Shown in pieces: positions 8,057-16,749 of a stretch of DNA of 64,000 nt. A model generated the notes under the pieces. That model searched no databases. It was not told the origin of the DNA and saw only the letters and a list, made by a program, of their open reading frames with translations. Position 1 is the first letter of the stretch; the number at the start of each line of letters is the position of its first letter. Source of the DNA: Pseudomonas sp. JQ170C (GTDB lineage: Bacteria > Pseudomonadota > Gammaproteobacteria > Pseudomonadales > Pseudomonadaceae); assembly GCF_035581345.1 (NCBI RefSeq), contig NZ_CP141608.1:2262501-2326500 (forward strand). The letters are read 5' to 3'. The position numbers were made by a program, and so were the translations under genes.

Positions 8057-9265
8057 ATGGACCAGCATGAAGTTGTTATCGTCGCCACCGCCCGTACGGC
8101 GCTGGCCAAATCCTTTCGCGGTTCGTTCAACGACACCGAGGCGCCGGTACTGGGTGGCCATGTGGTGCGCGCGGTGCTTGAGCGCGCCGGTCTCGAGGCC
8201 GATGCCGTCGAGGATGTGATCATGGGCGCCGCGGTGCAGCAGGGCACCCAGGGCTACAACATCGGCCGCTTGTGTGCCTACACCGCAGGCCTGCCCGACA
8301 GTGTGCCGGGCATGGCCCTGGACCGCATGTGCGCCTCCGGCCTGATGAGTATCGGCGTGGCGGCCAAGGGCATCCTGGCCGGTGAGATGAACATCGCCAT
8401 CGGCGGTGGCGTGGAGTCGCTGTCGCTGACCCAGACCCGGCACAAGAACAGCTACCGGGCGCGCTCCGAAGCGGTGCTGGAGGTGATGCCCAGCGCCTAC
8501 ATCCCGATGATCGAGACGGCCGAGATCGTTTCGCGGCGCTACAACATCAGCCGCGCCGCCCAGGATGAGTACAGCCTGCAAAGCCAGCAACGCACGGCCG
8601 CGGCGCAACAGGCCGGGCTGTTCGATGAAGAGATCGTCGGCCTGACGGTCAATAAGCTGTTGCTGGACAAGGAAGGTAAACCGGCCGGGCATGAGGCGAT
8701 CTGGGTCGACCGTGACGAATGCAATCGCCCCGGTACCCGCCTGGAAGACCTCACGGCGCTCAAGCCGGTGTGGAAGGACGGGCAGTGGGTCGAGCAGGGC
8801 GAGTTCGTGACCGCCGGCAATGCGTCGCAGTTTTCCGATGGCGCCGCTGCCAGCCTGCTGATGAGCCGCGCCGAGGCCCGCCGCCGGGGGCTGACGCCCC
8901 TGGGTATCTACCGCGGGATCGCCGTGGCCGGCTGCGCCCCGGAGGAGATGGGCATCGGCCCGGTACTGGCAGTACCCAAGCTGCTCAAGCGCTTTGGCCT
9001 GACGGTGGCCGATATCGACTTGTGGGAAATCAACGAGGCGTTCGCCTGCCAGGTGCTGCATTGCCGCGATGCCCTGGGCATCCCGCCGGAGCGCTTGAAC
9101 GTCAACGGCGGCGCCATTGCCATTGGCCATCCGTTCGGTATGTCCGGTGCGCGCATGGTCGGTCATGCCTTGCTCGAAGGCCGCCGTCGTGGCGCGCGCT
9201 ATGTGGTGGTGGCCATGTGCATCGGCGGCGGCATGGGCGCGGCAGGGCTGTTCGAGCTGGCCTGA
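8057..9265 (+). CDS. Acetyl-CoA C-acetyltransferase family thiolase
   Basis: A 402-residue thiolase starting 8 nt after the MaoC stop. The active cysteine is Cys92 in [13 protein letters not shown]; the histidine loop [16 protein letters not shown] and the C-terminal [13 protein letters not shown] complete the site. It is clearly a different subfamily from the FadA6-like enzyme at 3871 and close to the thiolase at 23553. These two share PIMGxA-type segments, [22 protein letters not shown] and the [12 protein letters not shown] block. It probably ends a beta-oxidation cycle in the SDR-MaoC-thiolase operon. The gene is followed by a 115-nt gap carrying candidate operator site 2. Confidence 0.88.
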   Translation: MDQHEVVIVATARTALAKSFRGSFNDTEAPVLGGHVVRAVLERAGLEADAVEDVIMGAAVQQGTQGYNIGRLCAYTAGLPDSVPGMALDRMCASGLMSIGVAAKGILAGEMNIAIGGGVESLSLTQTRHKNSYRARSEAVLEVMPSAYIPMIETAEIVSRRYNISRAAQDEYSLQSQQRTAAAQQAGLFDEEIVGLTVNKLLLDKEGKPAGHEAIWVDRDECNRPGTRLEDLTALKPVWKDGQWVEQGEFVTAGNASQFSDGAAASLLMSRAEARRRGLTPLGIYRGIAVAGCAPEEMGIGPVLAVPKLLKRFGLTVADIDLWEINEAFACQVLHCRDALGIPPERLNVNGGAIAIGHPFGMSGARMVGHALLEGRRRGARYVVVAMCIGGGMGAAGLFELA

Positions 9266-9266
9266 C

Positions 9267-9284
9267 TAGGCCATTTGGACGATG
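9267..9284 (+). promoter_or_regulatory. Candidate operator, site 2 (TAGGCCATTTGGACGATG)
   Basis: This is the second instance of the TAnnCC-N6-ACGATG pattern. It begins right after the thiolase stop and ends 96 nt before the YCF48-family gene at 9381, inside the only sizeable gap of this stretch. Position and similarity to sites at 6705, 14022 and 15519 suggest a common regulator. Confidence 0.5.
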
Positions 9285-9380
9285 TTGGGCAGGTGGGGCG
9301 AGCTGATGATCCTGTCAACAATAACAACAGGATCAACGCCCCATGTGCCTCCTTTCACGACTCAATTCCCGGAGCCCGGT

Positions 9381-10355
9381 ATGCGCCAGCTGATCGGATA
9401 CGCTGTCAGCGGCGTGATCCTGGCCGCCGTGGCCTTCGCCTTCGCCCCGCGTAACCCGGCCCCGCTGGCCGCGACCCAGTTGCAGGTCGACCGGGTGCAG
9501 ATCAATGCCTTGCTGGTCAACGGCCCGCAGCTGTTGGCCGCAGGCGAGCGCGGTACCTTGCTCAGCAGTCTCGACAGCGGTCGCTCATGGCAGGCTGCGC
9601 GGGTTTCGGCCGAGCGGGAGGCGACGCTTACCGGGCTGATTGCCCTGAGCCCCGAGGTGCTGGTGGCGGTCGGTCACGACGGCTGGATTCTGCGCTCGGA
9701 CGACAGCGGCAACAGCTGGCAGGAAAGCCACTATGACGCCGAACTCGGTGAGCCCTTGCTGGGTGTGTGGAGGGGCGAGGGCCAGCAGGTCGTGGCCTAC
9801 GGCAGCTACGGCAAGTACCTGGAGTCCAGCGATGCCGGCCAGCACTGGCAAGCGCGGGAACTGCCAGGTGACGGCGCGCATTTCAACGGCATGGACGGCG
9901 ACCGCCAGGGCCGGCGCATGCTGGTGGGCGAGCAGGGCTTGGTGCTGCGCTCGGACGATGGCGGGGTGACCTGGCATCAACTGCCGGTGTTCTACAGCGG
10001 CTCTTTGTTTGGTGTGGTCAGCCTCTCGGCTTCGCACTGGGTCGCCTATGGCATGCGTGGCCAGGTGTTCCGTACCGGGGACTTCGGCGACAGCTGGCAG
10101 CATGTCGAGCTCGACAGTGCCCAGCCGATCTACGGCCATGCGCGCCTGCCGGGCGAGGCCGGGGTGGTGCTGGTGGGGGCCGGCAGCCAGCTGGTTCACC
10201 TCGATGTCCAGGGGCGCCTGCTCGACAGCACCCGGCGCAGCGGCCTGGGTACCCTGACCTCGGCCGTGGCCCTCAATGCCCGGCACCTGTTGGTGGCCGG
10301 CGAACGCGGTGTTTCCCAGGGACCGGACAGCGGCCTCGCCGCCCATGCACAGTGA
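9381..10355 (+). CDS. YCF48-type beta-propeller protein, membrane anchored
   Basis: A 324-residue protein starting at ATG 9381 behind a GGAG ribosome site. Residues about 5-22 form one hydrophobic signal anchor, so the rest is probably periplasmic. At least five Asp-box/BNR-like turns are visible (SGRSWQ, SGNSWQ, AGQHWQ, GGVTWHQ and FGDSWQ), as in YCF48/Hcf136-like propellers. The next gene is an RND-family transporter, starting 7 nt downstream. YCF48-RND pairs commonly accompany DUF1302 and DUF1329 genes in pseudomonad clusters for hydrophobic substrates. The exact job is unknown; assistance to the transporter or to uptake through the envelope is inference. Confidence 0.8.
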   Translation: MRQLIGYAVSGVILAAVAFAFAPRNPAPLAATQLQVDRVQINALLVNGPQLLAAGERGTLLSSLDSGRSWQAARVSAEREATLTGLIALSPEVLVAVGHDGWILRSDDSGNSWQESHYDAELGEPLLGVWRGEGQQVVAYGSYGKYLESSDAGQHWQARELPGDGAHFNGMDGDRQGRRMLVGEQGLVLRSDDGGVTWHQLPVFYSGSLFGVVSLSASHWVAYGMRGQVFRTGDFGDSWQHVELDSAQPIYGHARLPGEAGVVLVGAGSQLVHLDVQGRLLDSTRRSGLGTLTSAVALNARHLLVAGERGVSQGPDSGLAAHAQ

Positions 10356-10362
10356 GCTTGCC

Positions 10363-12777
10363 ATGACTTCGACCACTTCCCGGCTGCAGCGCTGTGTGCA
10401 GGGCTGCGCCGATCTGTTGCTCAACCACCGCCGTGCCTGGTTGGCACTGTTCCTGCTGCTGAGCCTGGGCCTGGGCTACAGCGCCACCCAGGTGCGCCTG
10501 GACCCGGGCTTCAACAAGCAGATTCCGGTGCGCCATGAGTACATGCTCAACTTCCTTGACTTCAGCCGCGTGTTCACCGGGGCCAACCGCCTGCTGGTGA
10601 ATGTGCGCTGGAAAGGCGAGGGCGACATCTACAACCCTGAATTTCTCGCGGTGCTGCAGAAGGTCACCGACGATGTGTTCTTCATTTCCGGGGTCAGCCG
10701 CCCCAGCGTGACGTCGCTGTTCACCCCCAACGTGCGCTATGTGGAAATCACCGAAGAGGGCTACGTGGGGGATCTGGTGGTGCCGCCGCAGTACGCCGGC
10801 ACCGCCGAAGACCTGGCCAAGGTGCGCAGCAACGCGGCCCGGGCCGGGCAGGTGGGGCGGCTGCTGGCCAACGACCAGCGCTCGGCGCTGGTGCGCGCCG
10901 ACTTGCAGGACACCGACCCCAAGACCGGCCAGCCGGTCTCGTATGTGGAGATCGCCCAGCGCCTGGAAGACATCCGCGCCCGCTACAACAGCGACACCAT
11001 CGAGATCAACGTGGTGGGCTTCGCCAAGCTGGTGGGCGATGTGGTCGAGGGGCTGAACACGGTGCTGATGTTCTTCGCCGTGGCCTTTGTGATCACCGCC
11101 GCGTTGCTGTGGCTGTACACCCGTTCCCTGGCCCTGACCCTGGTGGCCCTGGTGGTGGCGTTGTTGCCGGTGGTCTGGCTGCTGGGCCTGCTGCCGTTGC
11201 TGGGCCTGGGGATCGATCCGATGTCGGTACTGGTGCCGTTTCTGATTTTCTCCATTGGCGTGTCCCACGCGGTGCAGATGAGCAATGCCTGGCGTCAGGA
11301 AGTGCTGGCCGGCAGCGACGCGCGCCAGGCGGCGCACAAGGCGTTCTGCGCGATCTTCATTCCCGGCGCCCTGGCCCTGCTGATGAATGCCCTGGGGTTT
11401 GCCGTGATCATGCTGATCGACATTCCCATCGTCCATGAACTGGGGGTGACCGCGTGCATCGGTGTCATGCTGATGATCGTCACCAACAAGATGATGCTGC
11501 CGCTGATCCTGGCCGGTCTGAAGCTGGCGCCGTCCAGGCGCGCGGCCACTGTGCAGACCCGCCGTCATGCCCTGTGGTGGCGCCTGTCGGCCCTGGCCGA
11601 GCCGCGTCCGGCGCTGGCGGTGTTCGTGGTCAGCCTGGTGCTGCTGGGCGCCGGTGTGCTCAAGGCGCGTCAGCTGGAGGTGGGTGATATCGGGGTGGGC
11701 GCGCCGGAGCTGCGCGCCGACTCGCGCTACAACCAGGACAACCAGCGCATCATCGGCAGCTACTCCATCGGCCTCGATGTGCTGTCGGTGTTCGTGCAGA
11801 CCAACGCCGGCACCGAGGCCTGCCTCAATCCGCAGGTGATGCGCGCCGTGGAGGCCTTTGATTTCCAGATGCGCGCGGTAGCCGGCGTGCAGTCGGTGCA
11901 GAGCGTGGCCGGCATGGGCAAGGAAATGATCGCCGGCAACAACGAAGGCAACCCGCGCTGGTCGGCCATTCCGGGTTCGTCGCGGGGGCTGCAGCAGGGC
12001 TCGCTGGCCTATTCGCCCGATTCGGGGCTGGTGACCGAAGGCTGCCAGCGCATGCAGATCCTGGTGTTTCTCAACGATCACGAAGGGGCGACGGTGTTCC
12101 ATGTGGTCAACGAGGCCAAGCGCATCATTGCCGGGATCAAGGCGCCGGAGGTGGCGTTCAAGCTGGCGGGCGGCAACGTCGGGGTGATGGCGGCGTCCAA
12201 CGAGGCGGTCAAGCATGCCGAGGTGATCATGCTGGCGGCGCTGTTCTGTTCGGTGGCGTTGTTCTGCCTGCTGACCTTCCGTTCGCTGCGGGCGGTGCTG
12301 TGCATTCTGGTGCCGCTGGGGGTGGTGGCGATCCTGTGCAATGCGCTGATGGCCATGCTCGGCATTGGCCTTAAGGTCGCCACCTTGCCGGTCATGGCCC
12401 TTGGGGTGGGCGTGGGCGTGGACTACGGCATTTACCTGTACGAGCGCATCCAGCACGAGATGGCCGATGGCGCCGACTTGCGCGAGGCCTTCTACCGGGC
12501 CATGTGCCAACGGGGGACGGCGGCGGTGTTCACGGCCCTGACCATGGCCATCGGTGTCGGCACCTGGGCGTTTGCGCCGCTCAAGTTGCAGGCCGACATG
12601 GGCATCCTTCTGGCGTTCATGTTTCTGGTCAACGTGCTTGGTGCGATATTCCTGCTGCCGGCCCTGGCGGCCTGGTTCAACCAGGGCCGGCCGCTGGTCA
12701 GCAGGAGCGGCCCGCGAAGCACAGTGATTGAAGCACCGCATCGCGGGGCAAGCCCGCGCCTACAAGAACAACAATAA
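10363..12777 (+). CDS. RND/MMPL-family transporter
   Basis: An 804-residue inner membrane protein. ATG 10363 is chosen, 7 nt after the YCF48 stop; an in-frame ATG at 10345 is an alternative. One N-terminal helix is followed by a large periplasmic loop, then a bundle of about five helices (near residues 220-390). The same pattern repeats in the second half, with SIGVSHAVQM and GVGVDYGIYLYERI as the conserved central helices. This is the RND superfamily exporter/MMPL layout with a sterol-sensing-like core, without the membrane-fusion partner of drug pumps. The C-terminal 15 residues or so are encoded by a REP palindrome, so the original end was probably shorter. Likely lipid or steroid transport. 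Confidence 0.87.
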   Translation: MTSTTSRLQRCVQGCADLLLNHRRAWLALFLLLSLGLGYSATQVRLDPGFNKQIPVRHEYMLNFLDFSRVFTGANRLLVNVRWKGEGDIYNPEFLAVLQKVTDDVFFISGVSRPSVTSLFTPNVRYVEITEEGYVGDLVVPPQYAGTAEDLAKVRSNAARAGQVGRLLANDQRSALVRADLQDTDPKTGQPVSYVEIAQRLEDIRARYNSDTIEINVVGFAKLVGDVVEGLNTVLMFFAVAFVITAALLWLYTRSLALTLVALVVALLPVVWLLGLLPLLGLGIDPMSVLVPFLIFSIGVSHAVQMSNAWRQEVLAGSDARQAAHKAFCAIFIPGALALLMNALGFAVIMLIDIPIVHELGVTACIGVMLMIVTNKMMLPLILAGLKLAPSRRAATVQTRRHALWWRLSALAEPRPALAVFVVSLVLLGAGVLKARQLEVGDIGVGAPELRADSRYNQDNQRIIGSYSIGLDVLSVFVQTNAGTEACLNPQVMRAVEAFDFQMRAVAGVQSVQSVAGMGKEMIAGNNEGNPRWSAIPGSSRGLQQGSLAYSPDSGLVTEGCQRMQILVFLNDHEGATVFHVVNEAKRIIAGIKAPEVAFKLAGGNVGVMAASNEAVKHAEVIMLAALFCSVALFCLLTFRSLRAVLCILVPLGVVAILCNALMAMLGIGLKVATLPVMALGVGVGVDYGIYLYERIQHEMADGADLREAFYRAMCQRGTAAVFTALTMAIGVGTWAFAPLKLQADMGILLAFMFLVNVLGAIFLLPALAAWFNQGRPLVSRSGPRSTVIEAPHRGASPRLQEQQ
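12737..12772. repeat. Single REP unit inside the 3' end of the RND gene
   Basis: The text GCATCGCGGGGCAAGCCCGC followed by GCCTACAAG is a REP unit in the same orientation as those in the intergenic clusters. It is read as the RND protein's last codons (HRGASPRLQ), just before the stop at 12775-12777. Confidence 0.8.
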
Positions 12778-12804
12778 ATTCAACGCAGTGCCATGGGGGT
12801 GTCT

Positions 12805-14013
12805 ATGCAAAGCCGTATGTCCAATTCGCAGGTTCTGGCGCAGATGGGGCTGGACATGGAGACGTATGAGCAGTTGATCGGCGAGCTCTACGATGGCGCC
12901 CTGGATACCCGCCGGGTGGCCGAGTCGTTGCGCAAGCTGCAGCTGCTGTTCCAGGCCAACATCGTTACCTTGATCCTGCGCGCCGTGGATGAGCCGTACC
13001 TGTCGCCGATGCTGGCGGTGGGGGAGGTCAGCGGCGCCGGTGAGATCCACCACTACGCCTATTACAGCAAGTCGACACCCTTCAATAACCTGCCGCTGGA
13101 CCAGGTGTTCACCATCGACGACCTGATGAGCGAAGCCGAGTGGCTGGGCTCTTCGTTTTATCTGTTGTACTGCCAGCCTTATGGCTGCTTCCAGATGCTC
13201 GGCGCCGATATCAGCATGCCCGACGGCGGCAAGTTGCGCATACGCATCAACCGCCGCCGCGACCAGCCGCGCTTCAGCGACTGTGAGCGGGCGTTGTGCG
13301 CGATGTTGCTGCCGCACCTGCGCCGGGCCTTGCACCTGCATGCGCAGCTGGACCGCAGCGAGTCGTTGGGCAGTTTGTATTTTCAGGCCATCAGTCGCTT
13401 GTCGGTGGCCACCATCGTGCTCGATGAAAGCGGCAGTGTGCTGCAGCTCAACCCGGTGGCACGGGACATCCTCGACAGCAACGACGGCCTGAAACTGGTC
13501 GGCGGGCGCCTGGAGGCCACCTATCCCAGCGACAACCGCGAGCTCACGCGCCTGGTTCGCGATGCCTTCCAGCGCGGACGCCAGGGCGATGTCGGCCATT
13601 GCAACGCCGCCGCGCTGTCGATTTCAAGGCCCTCGGGGCAGGTCAACCTGGGGGTGGTGGTGGAGCTGATCCCGTCCCAGGAATGGGTCGAGGGCAAGGG
13701 CCAGCCGACGGTGGTGGTGTATGTGCGCGATGCGGTGGGCAAGTCGCTGGTCAGTAACCTGGCGACCGCGCAGCTGTACAACCTGACCCCGGCGGAAACC
13801 GGCCTGGCCATGGAGCTGGCCAACGGCTTGTCGCTGGAGGAGGCCTCGGAGGTGTTGAACATTCGCCGCAACACGGCCCGGGCGCACCTGCGCTCGATCT
13901 TCTCCAAGACCGGGGTGCGGCGCCAGACCGAGCTGGTGCGCATTCTGCTCAACAGCGTGGTGGCCCTGGGGCCGCCCGGGGCCTTGCCGCCGGTGGTGAA
14001 AGCCGCGGGGTAA
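12805..14013 (+). CDS. LuxR-family transcriptional regulator
   Basis: A 402-residue regulator. ATG 12805 is favoured over 12793 because GGGGGTG lies just upstream. The C-terminal HTH spans about residues 325-385 (LTPAETGLAMELANGLS, then NIRRNTARAHLRSIFSKTGV), a clear LuxR/GerE DNA-binding domain. The middle part (about 190-300) looks PAS-like; the N-terminal region is a probable sensing domain without a recognised family. There is no receiver domain, so it is not a standard response regulator. It sits between the RND gene and the DUF1329 gene, and probably controls the surrounding cluster through the four TAnnCC-N6-ACGATG sites. That link is inference. Confidence 0.87.
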   Translation: MQSRMSNSQVLAQMGLDMETYEQLIGELYDGALDTRRVAESLRKLQLLFQANIVTLILRAVDEPYLSPMLAVGEVSGAGEIHHYAYYSKSTPFNNLPLDQVFTIDDLMSEAEWLGSSFYLLYCQPYGCFQMLGADISMPDGGKLRIRINRRRDQPRFSDCERALCAMLLPHLRRALHLHAQLDRSESLGSLYFQAISRLSVATIVLDESGSVLQLNPVARDILDSNDGLKLVGGRLEATYPSDNRELTRLVRDAFQRGRQGDVGHCNAAALSISRPSGQVNLGVVVELIPSQEWVEGKGQPTVVVYVRDAVGKSLVSNLATAQLYNLTPAETGLAMELANGLSLEEASEVLNIRRNTARAHLRSIFSKTGVRRQTELVRILLNSVVALGPPGALPPVVKAAG

Positions 14014-14021
14014 AAATGCGT

Positions 14022-14039
14022 TAGTCCGAGCAGACGATG
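14022..14039 (+). promoter_or_regulatory. Candidate operator, site 3 (TAGTCCGAGCAGACGATG)
   Basis: Third instance of TAnnCC-N6-ACGATG, 8 nt after the LuxR gene stop and ending 62 nt before the DUF1329 start at 14102. Its central six bases differ from the others while both ends are kept, which is what a two-part recognition site would show. Confidence 0.5.
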
Positions 14040-14101
14040 TCCGGGCTTTAGCCCGCTGCCAATACTGGGCCACCGCTACCGGAAAACCACGGAGAACAAC
14101 A

Positions 14102-15502
14102 ATGACCGAGCGTAATCCACCCCACCTCAAGGCCCCTGGCCATCGCCAGCGCTGGCTGCTGGCCGCAGTGCTTGGCGCCGCCTGTGCGGGGCCTGTACAG
14201 GCCGCCCCGGAAGACGCGGCGCGCCTGGGCAGCGAGCTGACCTGCGTTGGCGCCGACAAGCGCGGCAATGCCGACGGCAGCATCCCGCCCTACAGCGGCC
14301 AGTGGCTGGGGGTACCGCCCCAGGTGCAGTTCAAAGGCACCGGTCATCATCCGGTCGACCCTTACCCGGACGAAAAGCCGCTGTTCGTGATCACCTCCGC
14401 CAACCTCGCCCAGTACGCCGAGTACCTGTCTGACGGCCAGAAGGCCCTGTTCAAGCTGTACCCGCAAACCTACAAGATGCCGGTCTACCCCTCCCATCGG
14501 GATTTCCGCTTTGCCGACTCGGTGTGCGAGGCGACTCGCGAAAACGCCACTGTCGCGCGCCTGGTGGATGACGGCGAAGGGGTGGTGGGCAAGACCGGTG
14601 GCACGCCGTTCCCGGTGCCGCGCAGCGGCCTGGAGCTGCTCAAGAACGCCTCGACCTTCACCCTGCGGGCCTGGACCGAGGAATACGTCTCCGACAACGC
14701 CTACGTGCTCAAGGATGGCAACATCAACTGGGGGCGGGTGCATTCACGCAACCTGGCGCCGGCGCTGCAGCCGGGCAAGGTCGGCGACACCGTGGGCAAC
14801 TCCTCGTTCTACCTCAACGAAACCCTGTTGCCCCAGCGTGACAAGGGCGAGATCAACACCGGCACCGAGTTCTGGAACGACAAGACCGAGCCTCGCCAGA
14901 GCTGGCGCTACGACCCGGGCACCCGTCGCGTGCGCCAGTCACCGGGCTATGGCTTCGACATGGCGTTCCCCGGTTCCGGCGGCTCGATCACCGTGGATGA
15001 AGTGCGCCTGTTCAACGGCTCGGGCCAGCGCTACGACTGGAAGATCGTCGGCAAGCGCGAGATGTTCATCCCCTACAACACCTACCGCCTGCACGCGGCC
15101 AACCTCAAGTACGCCGACCTGCTGACCCCGGGGCACATCAACCCCGAGGCCATGCGCTACGAGCGTCATCGGGTGTGGGAACTTGAGGGCACCCTCAAGC
15201 CCGGCTATCGCCACCTGTACGGCAAGCGCAAGTTGTACATCGACGAAGACACCTGGTTCCCGATGCTGGCCGACAACTACGACAACCGTGGCGAGCTGTG
15301 GCGCACCTCGATGGTCAACTACTTCTACGCCTACGAATCCCAGGTGCCCCAGGCCGGGGTTGGCCTGTACCACGACCTCAACGCCGGCAGCTACCTGGCC
15401 TTCAACCTGATCAACGAACAGCGCAACGGCTACATGCTCAACAAGGGCGGCTTCAACCCGCGTGACTTCGGGCCGGAGGCTGCACGCCGGGCGGGGCAGT
15501 AG
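14102..15502 (+). CDS. DUF1329 family secreted protein (LolA-like fold family)
   Basis: A 466-residue exported protein. A signal peptide is visible: basic stretch, hydrophobic core about 18-32, likely cut after PVQA near residue 36. The body shows the DUF1329 hallmarks: ADKRGNADGSIPPYSG, TSANLAQYAEYLSDGQ, YPSHRDFRF, KREMFIPYNTYRL and TPGHINPEAMRYERHRVWE. DUF1329 proteins are thought to be periplasmic or outer-membrane-associated partners of DUF1302 barrels in hydrophobic compound catabolism. This copy has no DUF1302 neighbour; the pair at 27.8-30.9 kb has both. It is monocistronic or cotranscribed with the downstream oxygenase gene. Confidence 0.85.
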   Translation: MTERNPPHLKAPGHRQRWLLAAVLGAACAGPVQAAPEDAARLGSELTCVGADKRGNADGSIPPYSGQWLGVPPQVQFKGTGHHPVDPYPDEKPLFVITSANLAQYAEYLSDGQKALFKLYPQTYKMPVYPSHRDFRFADSVCEATRENATVARLVDDGEGVVGKTGGTPFPVPRSGLELLKNASTFTLRAWTEEYVSDNAYVLKDGNINWGRVHSRNLAPALQPGKVGDTVGNSSFYLNETLLPQRDKGEINTGTEFWNDKTEPRQSWRYDPGTRRVRQSPGYGFDMAFPGSGGSITVDEVRLFNGSGQRYDWKIVGKREMFIPYNTYRLHAANLKYADLLTPGHINPEAMRYERHRVWELEGTLKPGYRHLYGKRKLYIDEDTWFPMLADNYDNRGELWRTSMVNYFYAYESQVPQAGVGLYHDLNAGSYLAFNLINEQRNGYMLNKGGFNPRDFGPEAARRAGQ

Positions 15503-15518
15503 GGCGGTGTTGTCCATC

Positions 15519-15536
15519 TAGTCCGTTTGAACGATG
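15519..15536 (+). promoter_or_regulatory. Candidate operator, site 4 (TAGTCCGTTTGAACGATG)
   Basis: Fourth instance of TAnnCC-N6-ACGATG, 16 nt after the DUF1329 stop and ending 104 nt before the KshA-like gene at 15641. It contains the dyad CGTT-TG-AACG. It is directly followed by a hairpin at 15536-15557. Confidence 0.5.
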
Positions 15537-15557
15537 AGCAGCCCGCCAGGGCTGCTC
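15536..15557 (+). terminator. Hairpin between DUF1329 and KshA-like genes, possible terminator
   Basis: A perfect 9-bp stem, GAGCAGCCC and GGGCTGCTC, with loop GCCA. No run of T follows, so it may be a weak terminator for the DUF1329 gene or an mRNA processing or stabilising structure. Confidence 0.4.
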
Positions 15558-15640
15558 AATGATGTCGGGTAGGGGATTGTGCCGGCTGCCTGGTCCGGCA
15601 TGGCTCGACCCGGAGTTTCCACCAGAGGAAGAACAAGAAC

Positions 15641-16681
15641 ATGACGAAACTCGCTGAATTAAGCATCGAAAACACCCAGCGCACCCACCGCTACGCGCGT
15701 GGCTGGCACTGCCTGGGCGATGCTGCTGACTACCGTGATGGCAAGCTGCACACCCTGAACATCTTCGGCACCCGCCTGGTGGCGTTCGCCAACAGCGAGG
15801 GCAAGATCAGCATTCTTGATGCCCACTGCCCGCACATGGGCGCCGACCTGTCCCAGGGCACCATCGAGAACGACACCGTGGTCTGCCCCTTCCACCACTG
15901 GAAGTACGACACCACCGGCAAGTGCGTGGAGATTCCGTACTGCAAGCGCATCCCGCCCAAGGCCAAGACCCGCAGCTGGCTGACCTGCGAAGAGAACAGC
16001 CTGCTGTTCGTGTGGAACAACCCCGAGGGCCGTCCCCCGAAAGAGGGCGTGGTGATCCCGCACCTGGAAGAGATGGACAGCGACGAGTGGATTCATGAGT
16101 GGAACATCGACACCATGCTCATCGAGACCAACCCGCGCGAGCTGGTCGACAACCTGGTCGATGCCCAGCATTTCGGCCCGGTGCATGGCACCCCGACCAA
16201 GTATTTTGCCAACATCTTCGAAGGTCATATCGGCCATCAGATTTTCCACGGCGACTCCGAGCGTTTGGGCGGTGACCTGATCGCGCCGTCGGCCTACTAC
16301 GGCCCGGCCACGCACTTTACCCACCTGAGTTCGATGTTCGGTGAGGTGCGGGTGCATGCGATTTTGCTCAACAGTCATGTGCCGGTGACGCCAGACAGTT
16401 TCGAGCTGCGCTTTGGCTGCATGGTCAAGCGTGTTCCGGGCTGGAGCGAGGAGCAGAACCGTGAGGTGGCCCAGGCGTATGTGATGGGTAACCGGGCGTC
16501 GTTCTATCAGGACGTGGACATCTGGAAGCACAAGATCCGTATCGACAAGCCGGTACTGGCCGAGAATGACGGCCCGGTGTATCAGCTGCGCGAGTGGTAC
16601 CAGCAGTTCTTCACCGATGAAGACCTGGTGCCGGCGAGCATGGCCGAGCGTCGCGAGATTGTGACGGTCGACGAGCGTTGA
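15641..16681 (+). CDS. Rieske non-heme iron oxygenase, KshA-like (3-ketosteroid 9alpha-hydroxylase oxygenase family)
   Basis: A complete 346-residue Rieske oxygenase. The [2Fe-2S] ligands are Cys63, His65, Cys82 and His85 (CPH and CPFH). The mononuclear iron is bound by His177 and His182 (DAQHFGPVH) with Asp291 (QDVDIWKHK). The N-terminal RYARGWHCLG and the C-terminal QDVDIWKHKIRID and VYQLREWYQQF segments match my memory of mycobacterial KshA, which 9alpha-hydroxylates 3-ketosteroids and so opens ring B. A reductase (KshB) must supply electrons; none is seen in the window. The nearby EchA20, IpdF and FadA6-like genes make a steroid substrate plausible. Another polycyclic isoprenoid is possible. 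Confidence 0.85.
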   Translation: MTKLAELSIENTQRTHRYARGWHCLGDAADYRDGKLHTLNIFGTRLVAFANSEGKISILDAHCPHMGADLSQGTIENDTVVCPFHHWKYDTTGKCVEIPYCKRIPPKAKTRSWLTCEENSLLFVWNNPEGRPPKEGVVIPHLEEMDSDEWIHEWNIDTMLIETNPRELVDNLVDAQHFGPVHGTPTKYFANIFEGHIGHQIFHGDSERLGGDLIAPSAYYGPATHFTHLSSMFGEVRVHAILLNSHVPVTPDSFELRFGCMVKRVPGWSEEQNREVAQAYVMGNRASFYQDVDIWKHKIRIDKPVLAENDGPVYQLREWYQQFFTDEDLVPASMAERREIVTVDER

Positions 16682-16749
16682 GTGGCGGCCGGCCCCGGGG
16701 CGACCTGGGGTCGGTGTGTTGCGTTTGCTTGGTTGCGGGAGTGCCGATA

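Noticed and set aside
10273..12741. An 822-codon minus-strand frame
   Set aside because: It is opposite the RND gene and rich in His, Gln and Arg, the typical antisense composition; no ribosome site or domain.
874..16681. Recent insertion by a mobile element
   Set aside because: No transposase, integrase or attachment-site repeat is visible, and base composition does not change clearly across the modules.
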